From a virus, in the IMG/VR virus record IMGVR_UViG_3300027971_000255, positions 1-21,247 of that record: 21,247 bases of DNA; one strand, 5' to 3'. The notes beneath the pieces were generated by a model, which worked only from the letters and a program-made list of their open reading frames with translations, had not been told where the DNA came from and ran no database searches. This document shows positions 14,476-20,853 of the stretch, piece after piece. The position numbers were made by a program, and so were the translations under genes. Position 1 is the stretch's first letter. Each line of letters opens with the position of its first letter.

Positions 14476-14984
14476 CCAAGGGAATCATCACATCGGAATC
14501 ACCCGAAATCCATTGGGAACATCTTAATGTAGCTGGCGGCAGGGTGCTTGACTTGGGGTGTGCGTTCTGGACTGAATCAGAAAGGCAAGAGGCCAACGGA
14601 ACGACTAAGTATTTTCTATCACAAAAGCCAGAGTTTTATATGGGGGTGGACATAAACCAAGGAGACATTCAAACCCTTTCTCAACAATACCCACAAGGAA
14701 AGTTCTTGTGCGAAAAGGCAGATTCCGCATTCCAAATGGATACTTGGATAACAGAGAACTCTATCACCCACATTAAGTGCGACATCGAGGGAGACGAGAC
14801 TCAACTTCTGCAAATTGGGAATGTCCACAATCTAAAAGAAATTGCCATCGAGCTACACTATTCAGACGCTTGGTTAGAGGAGTTTATGGCTTGGTTTGAT
14901 TCGATTGGGTTTGAGTGCTACCGGCACGACTCAATTTCTTTCTGTCCAGAGATTAGCGTTATTTATGGTCGCTTGAAATGCTAA
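14472..14984 (+). CDS. Methyltransferase-like protein (FkbM-type)
   Basis: A 170-residue class I methyltransferase. Motif I is GGRVLDLGCAFW (22-33), the ribose-binding acidic position is D60 (YMGVD) and the later motif is HIKCDIEGDE (100-109), which closely matches the K-x-D-[VI]-EG-x-E signature of FkbM-type O-methyltransferases. It is shorter than most family members (200-280 residues). The C-terminal strand-helix pairs (EIAIELHY, AWFDSIGFECYRHD) are present, so it is probably a compact but complete enzyme. It overlaps both neighbours by a few bases. It likely methylates a sugar hydroxyl on a product of the adjacent glycosyltransferases. Confidence 0.7.
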   Translation: MTKGIITSESPEIHWEHLNVAGGRVLDLGCAFWTESERQEANGTTKYFLSQKPEFYMGVDINQGDIQTLSQQYPQGKFLCEKADSAFQMDTWITENSITHIKCDIEGDETQLLQIGNVHNLKEIAIELHYSDAWLEEFMAWFDSIGFECYRHDSISFCPEISVIYGRLKC

Positions 14985-15745
14985 CCATCTTTACCATCGT
15001 CCTCAATGGGATGCCCTACATCCAAAGGCATCTATCAGAATTTCAGAAACTCAAGATTCCGTGGGAGTGGAGGATTGTCGAGGGAGTGGCCGAGCCTCTT
15101 GGATGCACCCGCTGGTGCAAGCAAGTTCCAGAGAAGTACCATAAGAACTTTGTGAGCGTAGATGGAACGCACGAATATCTTGAGAGCATTAAGGACAAGA
15201 ATGTTTCAGTTTGTTGGCAAGCCAAGCCCTTCCCCGGCAAGCTGGCGATGATTGGCGAAGCGTTGCGAGGAGTGGAGGGGGGAGTTGTGATGGAGATCGA
15301 CTCTGATGAGATATGGAGAGCCGACCAGCTAGAGGCAATCTTCGGGCATCTCAAGGGATGCGAGGAGGGGCGAGCGATGCAGTTCCATTGTAACTATTAT
15401 GTGGGGCAGAATAAAAAAGTAGTGACTAGGGAGGGCTTTGGCTCGAACTGGTACGAATGGTTTAGGGCTTGGAAGTGGGGGAAGGATATTCACTTTACCA
15501 GCCACGAACCGCCCAAACTAAATGTCCAGTCAATGATGATTCCAAGGGGAGTGACTGAAACTTGGGGGCTAACCTTTGACCACTTCGCCTACGCCACAAA
15601 GGAGCAAGCACAATTCAAGGAAGATTTCTATGGGTATAAAGGGCTAGTCGAGGGATGGGAGAGGCTACAACAAACAACCAGCCCAGTTCGGTTGAGAGAT
15701 TATTTGCCATTCATAACAGACAAGAGCGTTGCCGATGAGTGTTAA
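14978..15745 (+). CDS. Glycosyltransferase, GT2-like (GT-A fold)
   Basis: A 255-residue protein. The start LTIFTIVLNGMPYIQRHL is the nucleotide-sugar-binding beginning of a GT-A enzyme, and MEIDSDEIW (105-113) carries the DxD-type metal site (D108, D110). Between them lies CWQAKPFPGKLAMIGEALRG, where GT2 proteins track the donor. The C-terminal part has many aromatics (NWYEWFRAWKWGKDIHF, WGLTFDHFAYAT), usual for acceptor binding. The ATG lies 7 nt inside the end of the preceding gene. It resembles predicted phage and bacterial GT2 proteins that glycosylate surface polysaccharides; donor and acceptor cannot be told. Confidence 0.7.
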   Translation: MLTIFTIVLNGMPYIQRHLSEFQKLKIPWEWRIVEGVAEPLGCTRWCKQVPEKYHKNFVSVDGTHEYLESIKDKNVSVCWQAKPFPGKLAMIGEALRGVEGGVVMEIDSDEIWRADQLEAIFGHLKGCEEGRAMQFHCNYYVGQNKKVVTREGFGSNWYEWFRAWKWGKDIHFTSHEPPKLNVQSMMIPRGVTETWGLTFDHFAYATKEQAQFKEDFYGYKGLVEGWERLQQTTSPVRLRDYLPFITDKSVADEC

Positions 15746-16409
15746 AACTATTAAGTATTCGCAAAGGTTGGGGGATGTGCTTCGTTGCCTGCCAGCCGCC
15801 AAGCATCTAGCCGACCAAGGCCACGAAGTTTTCTTTGATTGCCTCGCTCAATACCACGGAGTTTTTGAACTGACTAGCTATGTGAAGGCTGGGCATAGGA
15901 TGGGTGATGTTATTGATCTTGAGGTATGGCCGAACCAGTACGAGGCTTATCGGAAAAGCAAAAGAAGCTGGACTGACTTTATTTATAGCCATCCAGAGAT
16001 TAAGGAAGCAGACAAGACTAACATTGTCCTAGATAAGCTAGACGACAAACCAGCCGAGGGACTTCCAGAGTCTTACAACCTAGTTGCCCCATTTGGGCTA
16101 TCTCAAGGATACTATCGAAACCCACTAGAACTAATCGTAAGGGCTAGGCAAACTATGGGCAAAGACAATTTCTTTGTCCTATGCCCAGCCGACATAAAGA
16201 TTCAAGGGTTAAGCACCTACACCGCCCCATCGGTTGAGCAGATGGCAAAGGCAATCCGAGGGGCTACGGACTTTTGGGCAATCAATAGCACCCCGATAAT
16301 CCTTGCTTCGGCAACTAGGAAAGACAAGCAAACCGGCTTCTTCCCCCAGAAGAACGAGTGGGAAACTGACAACATTTTCGACTTTGAGGGGCTAACAAGG
16401 ATGGATTGA
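15735..16409 (+). CDS. Glycosyltransferase family 9-like (heptosyltransferase fold)
   Basis: A 224-residue protein. The beginning VKTIKYSQRLGDVLRCLPAA matches the GT9 start (a GDVL...LP stretch before the first helix), and PSVEQMAKAIRGATDF followed by WAINSTPIILASA matches the GT9 site where an Asp/Ser-Gly-Pro-His-like motif binds the donor. Here it reads NSTPIILA, so the usual His is absent. The protein is shorter than LPS heptosyltransferases (over 300 residues), so it may be a compact or partly inactive enzyme. The ATG at 15735 is preferred to the in-frame TTG at 15729. It ends the sugar cassette, 16 nt before the connector genes. Confidence 0.6.
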   Translation: MSVKTIKYSQRLGDVLRCLPAAKHLADQGHEVFFDCLAQYHGVFELTSYVKAGHRMGDVIDLEVWPNQYEAYRKSKRSWTDFIYSHPEIKEADKTNIVLDKLDDKPAEGLPESYNLVAPFGLSQGYYRNPLELIVRARQTMGKDNFFVLCPADIKIQGLSTYTAPSVEQMAKAIRGATDFWAINSTPIILASATRKDKQTGFFPQKNEWETDNIFDFEGLTRMD

Positions 16410-16412
16410 CAT

Positions 16413-16422
16413 AGGAGGTGAT
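16413..16422 (+). promoter_or_regulatory. Near-complete Shine-Dalgarno before the connector gene
   Basis: AGGAGGTGAT, almost the full complement of the 16S rRNA 3' end, with 7 nt between AGGAGG and the ATG at 16426. It is the strongest ribosome site in the window and marks the return to structural genes after the sugar cassette. TTGACA precedes it directly at 16406-16411, overlapping the upstream stop codon. Confidence 0.8.
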
Positions 16423-16425
16423 TTT

Positions 16426-16743
16426 ATGGCGGGGACAATCGACACCTCTTACTTCTCAACTGATCTGCAATTTATGATTGCCGATATGTTCCAAACAGTC
16501 ACCGGGCTTGCCTCTTCCGCAGTTTCCGCATCAGTCACAGACCTCACCACCGCTAGTGAACTTGAGATAGGCGGGGAGGTATTTAGAGTCACCCAGTCTG
16601 TCGTTGTCTTGGCTTCAGCAATCTCTGCTCCCACGATTGGCTCACTCTGCACCGTGAGCGGGGTGGAGCGTATGATCGGAGGATTTTCGCAAAGCACCGA
16701 TGGTTTGTCCTTCACTATCGAGCTTGCGGAAATTACTACCTAA
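16426..16743 (+). CDS. Head-tail connector protein (gpFII slot)
   Basis: A 105-residue protein with an N-terminal helix (SYFSTDLQFMIADMFQTV) then beta strands (ASELEIGGEVFRVTQSVVVLASA, SFTIELAEITT). Length and layout fit small connectors that bind the neck after packaging, such as lambda FII, and the position after capsid and before the two Z/U-slot genes agrees. No motif is diagnostic. Strong Shine-Dalgarno upstream. The stop overlaps the next ATG (TAATG). It could also be a tail completion protein. Confidence 0.55.
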   Translation: MAGTIDTSYFSTDLQFMIADMFQTVTGLASSAVSASVTDLTTASELEIGGEVFRVTQSVVVLASAISAPTIGSLCTVSGVERMIGGFSQSTDGLSFTIELAEITT

Positions 16744-17159
16744 TGGCCTCAATAGAAAGGGAGGTGGAGAACGCCCTCCTTAATGTTGTTTCTGGCGTTA
16801 CTGGGGTGAACTTTTTCACCAGCGAGAGGGGGACGGCTCGCACGATGCCAAGCGTAACGGTTCAAGCCAGCATCAGCGGGGAGGAGCTTGTGCCTTTCTC
16901 TGGTGTATTCAAAACCCCCGCCTCAATAACCTATGTAGCAAGGGCAGACACCACGGCAAGAGCCGACTTCGACGCCAAATTCTATGACATCCTAGAACAA
17001 CTCTATCGTGACCCAGACCTAGCGAGCTACCTCACCGACCACTCAAACATCACCTTCTATGTGGCAAAGGTGACTGGGGACAACCCTGCCGTGATTGGGC
17101 AGAACAGAACTTGGTCAAGGGCTATGACCCTAGACATCACCGCAACGGCAAAGAAATGA
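16743..17159 (+). CDS. Tail terminator / neck protein, paralog A
   Basis: A 138-residue protein in the lambda Z/U slot. It begins with a helix (SIEREVENALLNVVSGV), followed by PSVTVQASISGEELVPFSGV, a beta layer, a helix with FDAKFYDILEQLYRD, then ITFYVAKVTGDNPA and WSRAMTLDITATAK. This helix-strand-helix-strand design suits a tail terminator or neck ring protein. The next gene is a clear relative of it. Start and stop overlap neighbours by 1 and 4 nt. Which of the two acts as gpU-type terminator is not decidable. Confidence 0.6.
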   Translation: MASIEREVENALLNVVSGVTGVNFFTSERGTARTMPSVTVQASISGEELVPFSGVFKTPASITYVARADTTARADFDAKFYDILEQLYRDPDLASYLTDHSNITFYVAKVTGDNPAVIGQNRTWSRAMTLDITATAKK

Positions 17160-17647
17160 ACAACAGCGTTCAAATCAATGTGGAGGATGCTTTAGACAAT
17201 CTCCTAGCCAACATCCCCAGTCTCAATGTCTATAAGACTAATAGGGTAGGTGCAAAGCTATTTCCATCAGCCACAATCTCTGCATCGGTTGGGGGTCAGC
17301 TTCTTGGCAATTATACAGGGGTTTATGAAGTTTCTGTTTCAATCGACTACTCCGACACGGCGGCCAAGATTAGCCAAGAGGCTTTTGACTCCGAATACTG
17401 CTCTATATTCGAGGCTTTCTATTCTGAAACTCCACCCCTCTTTACCAAGATTCAAAACAATATAGTCGATACAAAGGTTTATACGGCACGGATTACTGGT
17501 CAAACCCCGACGATTAGGACGGCTAAAAGGGCTTGGCAGAGGGGCTTGAAGATGAGCTTAATTTGCACCCCATCAGAACTAGACGATGGCTTGCGGTTCT
17601 TGGACTTTCACGAAAAGAGAAACTCAATGTATGTGGGTGTGATTTAA
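17156..17647 (+). CDS. Tail terminator / neck protein, paralog B
   Basis: A 163-residue protein (ATG at 17156 overlapping the upstream stop). It matches paralog A along its whole core: VEDALDNLLANI against VENALLNVVSGV, PSATISASVGGQLL against PSVTVQASISGEEL, YTGVYEVSVSIDY against FSGVFKTPASITY, YTARITGQTP against YVAKVTGDNP, and W-x-R-x-M-x-L near the end. It carries about 25 extra C-terminal residues (ELDDGLRFLDFHEKRNSMYVGVI). The frame is open upstream to 17111, but that part is a shadow. The two probably form one or two rings of the neck/tail-end structure. Confidence 0.6.
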   Translation: MNNSVQINVEDALDNLLANIPSLNVYKTNRVGAKLFPSATISASVGGQLLGNYTGVYEVSVSIDYSDTAAKISQEAFDSEYCSIFEAFYSETPPLFTKIQNNIVDTKVYTARITGQTPTIRTAKRAWQRGLKMSLICTPSELDDGLRFLDFHEKRNSMYVGVI

Positions 17648-17663
17648 CAAGGAGCTTGAGAAT

Positions 17664-18680
17664 ATGGCACTTTCCATTTTAGACGGCAATCAATCGGCAA
17701 CCACGCTCTCAACCATCCTTTCTAGTGGGCAACACATCACCGCCCACACGGTTATTAGCCTTGGCACTCAAGCGATTACAGATATGCGGAGCGCAGTCAG
17801 CGGGAGCGTTGTTTCAATCTCTAACTTTCCTGCCTCACAATCAACTACCTTCGGTGCAGTTACCGGAAGCGTGTCCGTTTTGAACTTCCCCGCATCGCAA
17901 GCGGTAACCTTTTCTGACGCATCTCTAACTAACACCCAACTCCGAGCAAGCGCAGTTACCGTGGGCGGGACAGTCACGGTAGGGAATAGCGTCACCATCT
18001 CGTCCATCCCCGCCATCTCTGGCACGGTGACGGCTAATGTTTTTGGAACAAACGGACTTGGTGGGGTTGGTGGAGCGATAATACCGTTTCAAATGGCTTA
18101 TAATGACGAAGCTTTTTCAGACGGGCGAAGGCTTGCTGTAGCAATAGTCAATTCTCAAGGGGAAGAATACATCTCTGGCACAGTCACCATCGGCTCTGCT
18201 CTCCCTGCTGGCACAAACAGAATCGGAGTGGTGACGATTGGCGGCGGGACAGTCACCATCGGAGCGGGCACGGCACAGATCGGCACAGTCACCGCATCTA
18301 TCAGCGGAACGGTTCCAATCTCCATCTCCTCCGTCACGGTTGGCAATTCGGTAACCATCGCTTCGCTCCCCGCGATTAGCGGGACGGTTACCGCCAACAC
18401 CTTCGCCCTGCAAGGCACGGCAGTAACCACCTCTAACTTCACCAGCACAACGGCATCTACCGTTCTGGCTAATTACAATGCGACAAGGGAAGTGCTGACT
18501 ATTTTTAACGAGGGAGCGGGTAACCTTCATGTGAGCGTTGGGGCAACTTGCACCACCATCGCCTATCAGGTGCGCCTATCGGCGGGAGATTATTACGAGG
18601 TGCCCAATCATCAAACGACGATCACCCACTCGGCTGTATTCGCCACCGCAGGCACGGCCAGGGTGACGGAAGTTAGTTAG
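17664..18680 (+). CDS. Repeat-rich beta fibre-like virion protein
   Basis: A 338-residue protein, nearly free of charged residues in its repeat part, made of short strands and turns. Two NFPASQ units lie at 54-59 and 74-79. A longer block with VTVGNSVTI and PAISGTVTAN occurs at about 103-125 and again at 223-245, with SGTVTIG-type units between. Such Val/Thr/Gly/Ser repeats build triple beta-helix or beta-prism shafts in phage fibres. The C-terminal part (about 260-338; TREVLTIFNEGAGNLHVSVG, RLSAGDYYEVPNH) looks like a compact beta-sandwich head domain. It could be a tail or head fibre or a capsid ornament. An AAGGAG site lies before the ATG. It is not at the usual tail-tip fibre position. 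Confidence 0.6.
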   Translation: MALSILDGNQSATTLSTILSSGQHITAHTVISLGTQAITDMRSAVSGSVVSISNFPASQSTTFGAVTGSVSVLNFPASQAVTFSDASLTNTQLRASAVTVGGTVTVGNSVTISSIPAISGTVTANVFGTNGLGGVGGAIIPFQMAYNDEAFSDGRRLAVAIVNSQGEEYISGTVTIGSALPAGTNRIGVVTIGGGTVTIGAGTAQIGTVTASISGTVPISISSVTVGNSVTIASLPAISGTVTANTFALQGTAVTTSNFTSTTASTVLANYNATREVLTIFNEGAGNLHVSVGATCTTIAYQVRLSAGDYYEVPNHQTTITHSAVFATAGTARVTEVS

Positions 18681-18689
18681 GAGTAGGCG

Positions 18690-19514
18690 ATGCCCTTGTA
18701 TTCGGCAGTCTGTCCGTTGCCAGTAAATCGGATTAAGAACAGATTATTCGACGCAGACGCAAGGGACTATATTCTGCGAGTTGAAGCGGCAGACGGCCAA
18801 AGGCTCGAATCTCAAGTGCGGGGGGCTATTAATAGTTTTGTGATTGGTTGTAAGGCTGACGGAATCTGGACTTCACTTGTCACTTCTTGCATTATGGCTG
18901 GAGCAAGAACTGTGGCTGGGGCGATTATTCCGTTACGAGGAAACGCGCCGACAAACAATAACTTTGTAGCTGGTGATTATAGCAGAACGCTTGGATTGCT
19001 TGGCAATGATTCAAATAAATATCTGGCTACTGGCTACAATAATAACGATACAACAAATTTTCCTCAAAATGACTCGCATATTTCTTGTTATGTTTCAGCA
19101 ACTCAGACAGATACCGCTGGAATATTTGTTGGCACTCAATCTACTATTGGAAATATCTTAACCCTAGGTTACTCATCAACAACGCAAATTTTTTTCAGAA
19201 ATAGGGCGGGAACTCAAAGACTTTTCAGTACGGCTCCACTTGGATTTCAAGCAAGCACAAGAAATAATAGTACAAATTTTTCAAGCAGGGCAACTCAATC
19301 TGGTGGGACTATTTCAGATGTTAACTCAACTCTTGCATCTGGCACACCTGCCAGTCAATTATTTGGAGTTTTCTGCGGATTTTCTGGAACAACTGCTAAC
19401 CAATTTTCAGCGTCTCGCATGTCTTTCTACTCAATCGGGAAAAGCCTTACGATTGCAAACTTAGACACCAGAGTGACAACCCTAATGTCCACTCTTGCGA
19501 GGGTTATAGTATAA
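18690..19514 (+). CDS. Putative virion appendage protein
   Basis: A 274-residue protein. The first part (about 20-80) is helical (ADARDYILRVEAADGQRLE, AINSFVIGCKADGIW, TSCIMAGARTVAGAIIPL), then a long Asn/Thr/Ser-rich beta region follows (about 88-270), with SRTLGLLGNDSNKYLATGYN and later HISCYVSATQTDTAG. This layout, a small helical N-terminal module and a sandwich-like C-terminal domain, recalls adsorption or appendage proteins in phage tail regions; I do not recognise the exact family. The gene turns AT-rich from about 18960 on, unlike its neighbours, which fits frequent exchange of a host-binding region. Start 10 nt after the fibre-like gene. Confidence 0.5.
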   Translation: MPLYSAVCPLPVNRIKNRLFDADARDYILRVEAADGQRLESQVRGAINSFVIGCKADGIWTSLVTSCIMAGARTVAGAIIPLRGNAPTNNNFVAGDYSRTLGLLGNDSNKYLATGYNNNDTTNFPQNDSHISCYVSATQTDTAGIFVGTQSTIGNILTLGYSSTTQIFFRNRAGTQRLFSTAPLGFQASTRNNSTNFSSRATQSGGTISDVNSTLASGTPASQLFGVFCGFSGTTANQFSASRMSFYSIGKSLTIANLDTRVTTLMSTLARVIV

Positions 19515-19636
19515 TGCCCCTCCTCCTCCTCACCCTCTTACTCTGCTCCTGCTCACCAAAGTCAGCAAGTAACACACTGCCAAACTACAGCGATATGCAA
19601 GCCGCCGAGGACGCCGGGCAAACGCCAAGCAAGTAG
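19514..19636 (+). CDS. Small lipoprotein (40 aa)
   Basis: A 40-residue frame starting in a TAATG overlap with the preceding stop. It has a short hydrophobic signal (PLLLLTLLL) and a lipobox ending in L-C-S-C, so cleavage before C13 is expected, giving a mature peptide of 28 residues (CSPKSASNTLPNY...). This is a signal-peptidase-II lipoprotein as used by Rz1-type spanins and by some superinfection-exclusion proteins. No partner Rz is nested around it, so the spanin role is not shown. It lies just ahead of the XhlA-like gene. Confidence 0.6.
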   Translation: MPLLLLTLLLCSCSPKSASNTLPNYSDMQAAEDAGQTPSK

Positions 19637-19643
19637 AGTCGGT

Positions 19644-19784
19644 ATGATGCACCAATATACTTATGAGGATTTTATGTCCTCGCTCAAATGGCTTGAGGCT
19701 GAGGGCTACATAGAGAAGTTCTACGATAACAACGGCGATCTATGCGTTCGCGTGTGCGAAGGGGCAGAAGATTGTGAAGTATGA
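19644..19784 (+). CDS. Small hypothetical protein (46 aa)
   Basis: A 46-residue acidic protein (MMHQYTYEDFMSSLKWLEAEG...). It ends exactly in an ATGA overlap with the next gene, which is the best support for translation. The ATG at 19644 is immediately followed by a second ATG; an internal ATG at 19674 is preceded by GAGGA and could be the true start, giving MSSLKWLEAEGYIEKFYD. The helix then beta pattern (LKWLEAEGYIEKFYDNNGDLCVRV) resembles a small winged-helix-like piece. Function unknown. Confidence 0.5.
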   Translation: MMHQYTYEDFMSSLKWLEAEGYIEKFYDNNGDLCVRVCEGAEDCEV

Positions 19785-20035
19785 GTGCAGACCAAGTTGC
19801 AGATTTGAGGGAGAGGCTCGCAAGAATCGAGGAGAGGCAAGTAGGGTTAATTTCAATTTTAGAGCGTCATACCAGCGAAATAGCCCAATGGACAGCCAAG
19901 ATTAACGGCAAGGTGGACACCCTAGAGAGGGAGTCGCACACCATCAAAACTAAGCTCTGGTTGGTTGCCTTGGTGTCGGGAGCGGTCTTTTCTACGATTT
20001 GGGAACTTATAAAGGTGCGGGTGTTCCCACGATAA
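19781..20035 (+). CDS. XhlA/holin-like membrane protein
   Basis: An 84-residue protein with a coiled coil over about 4-57 (DLRERLARIEERQVGLISILERHTSEI in pieces) and a single membrane segment at about 59-77 (LWLVALVSGAVFSTIWELI), then a short basic tail. This coiled-coil-then-TM layout is that of XhlA-type proteins, which act with holins in host lysis; other membrane-anchored virion proteins look similar. Its neighbour is the small lipoprotein. Finding it within the tail module, and not after the tail fibre genes, is unusual. ATG overlaps the upstream stop (ATGA). No endolysin lies in the window. Confidence 0.55.
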   Translation: MSADQVADLRERLARIEERQVGLISILERHTSEIAQWTAKINGKVDTLERESHTIKTKLWLVALVSGAVFSTIWELIKVRVFPR

Positions 20036-20047
20036 TTTGACACAAGC

Positions 20048-20054
20048 AAAGGAG
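20048..20054 (+). promoter_or_regulatory. Shine-Dalgarno of the leader peptide
   Basis: AAAGGAG 3 nt before the ATG at 20058. It would load ribosomes on the 11-codon leader that runs into the tail tube start. TTGACA lies just upstream at 20037-20042. Confidence 0.6.
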
Positions 20055-20057
20055 ATT

Positions 20058-20093
20058 ATGAAAAACACACTTTCTAACGAGGTTTCAATCTAA
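20058..20093 (+). CDS. Leader peptide (11 aa) coupled to the tail tube gene
   Basis: ATG followed by codons for KNTLSNEVSI and a TAA whose last base is the A of the tail tube ATG (TAATG at 20091-20095). The good Shine-Dalgarno sequence belongs to this mini-ORF; the tail tube start itself has only a weak GAGG about 10 nt upstream, inside the leader. This arrangement suggests translational coupling that ties tube output to leader translation. It is also possible that the leader is only an upstream start that terminates early. Confidence 0.45.
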   Translation: MKNTLSNEVSI

Positions 20094-20440
20094 TGGCCGC
20101 CGTCACGATTGGCACGCAGGGCTTGTCCTTCGGCTTAGTTGGGGAAGCTGGCATCGGACTGGTTCAGAGCTTTTCAGAGGCTCGTAATGTGGAAAAGAAT
20201 GAAGTCCGCAATAATGCAGGCGACATCGTTGCCATCGGATACTATAACGCCACGACCTCCTACTCACTCTCGGTTGCTATTACTGGTGCTTACAATGTGA
20301 CCGCAGGGGCGGCCTTGTCTGCTCTCGCAAACGCAACCACCCTCGGCACAACTCGCATCGATTCCATCACGCTGAACAAGTCTAACGATGCGTTTGTGAC
20401 CCTTGATATCTCGGCGACCGGCTATCCGAATGTAAGTTAA
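20093..20440 (+). CDS. Major tail tube protein
   Basis: A 115-residue protein, Ala/Gly/Thr/Ser-rich with regular beta strands (AVTIGTQGLSFGLVGEAGIGL, ATTSYSLSVAIT, DAFVTLDISATGYPN). Length and pattern suit the stacked ring subunit of a siphovirus tail, and its place before the frameshift chaperone pair is that of the lambda V gene. The ATG overlaps the leader-peptide stop (TAATG). A short hairpin follows its stop. The protein is smaller than gpV, as in many non-lambda siphophages. Confidence 0.65.
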   Translation: MAAVTIGTQGLSFGLVGEAGIGLVQSFSEARNVEKNEVRNNAGDIVAIGYYNATTSYSLSVAITGAYNVTAGAALSALANATTLGTTRIDSITLNKSNDAFVTLDISATGYPNVS

Positions 20441-20461
20441 AGAGGTTCTACACCTCTTAAC
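20436..20461 (+). other. Hairpin after the tail tube gene
   Basis: GTTAA-A-GAGGT and ACCTCTTAAC form a roughly 10-bp stem with one bulged A around a 5-nt loop (TCTAC). It overlaps the tail tube stop. It is not followed by a T run, so it is not a standard terminator. It may stabilise the abundant tail tube message or slow read-through. Confidence 0.5.
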
Positions 20462-20475
20462 GAAATCCTAAACTT

Positions 20476-20853
20476 ATGACCGAAGCCTACTGGGGAACTA
20501 CTAATATAAAAGTGGCGAGTGCCGTTGCTTCCTTTGGGGCAAAGCCAAGACAACTCGACCCGGTAACGAGGACAATCAAAGAGGACGGAAGCACCCAAGC
20601 TACCTTCTGGTTTGAGGCTGGGGCTGGGGCAGAGGCAAAAGCAGAAATGGAACGCCCTTGGTCAGAAATGAAAAGCGACCCAGAAAGCCCTATTAGGTAT
20701 GTTAGGGCGGCACTAGAAAACAGAGAGACTTTTCTCGGATTACTCAAGAGATCGGTCGCTTTGAGGGTGGTGCAGACAAAGGGCGGGCAAACTCTACTCA
20801 TCTCAGAAAACGCAACCTCGGAACAAAGAAGGGCAATCCTAAAGCATCTATGA
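20476..20853 (+). CDS. Hypothetical tail-module protein (125 aa)
   Basis: A 125-residue protein between tail tube and the gpG-like chaperone. The N-terminal half is beta-like (NIKVASAVASFGAKPRQLDP, STQATFWFEAG), the second half helical (AKAEMERPWSEMK, IRYVRAALENRETFLGLLKR), ending LISENATSEQRRAILKHL. I do not recognise the family. The position suggests a tail assembly role, possibly an additional chaperone or a tube partner. No clear Shine-Dalgarno sequence precedes the ATG. Its stop overlaps the next start (ATGA). Confidence 0.65.
   Translation: MTEAYWGTTNIKVASAVASFGAKPRQLDPVTRTIKEDGSTQATFWFEAGAGAEAKAEMERPWSEMKSDPESPIRYVRAALENRETFLGLLKRSVALRVVQTKGGQTLLISENATSEQRRAILKHL

Noticed and set aside
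17111-17155. Upstream start for tail paralog B
   Set aside because: The leading residues are a shadow of paralog A. The ATG at 17156 makes the usual ATGA overlap and aligns with the start of paralog A.
20436-20461. Hairpin after the tail tube as a terminator
   Set aside because: No T run follows, and genes of the same operon continue directly downstream.
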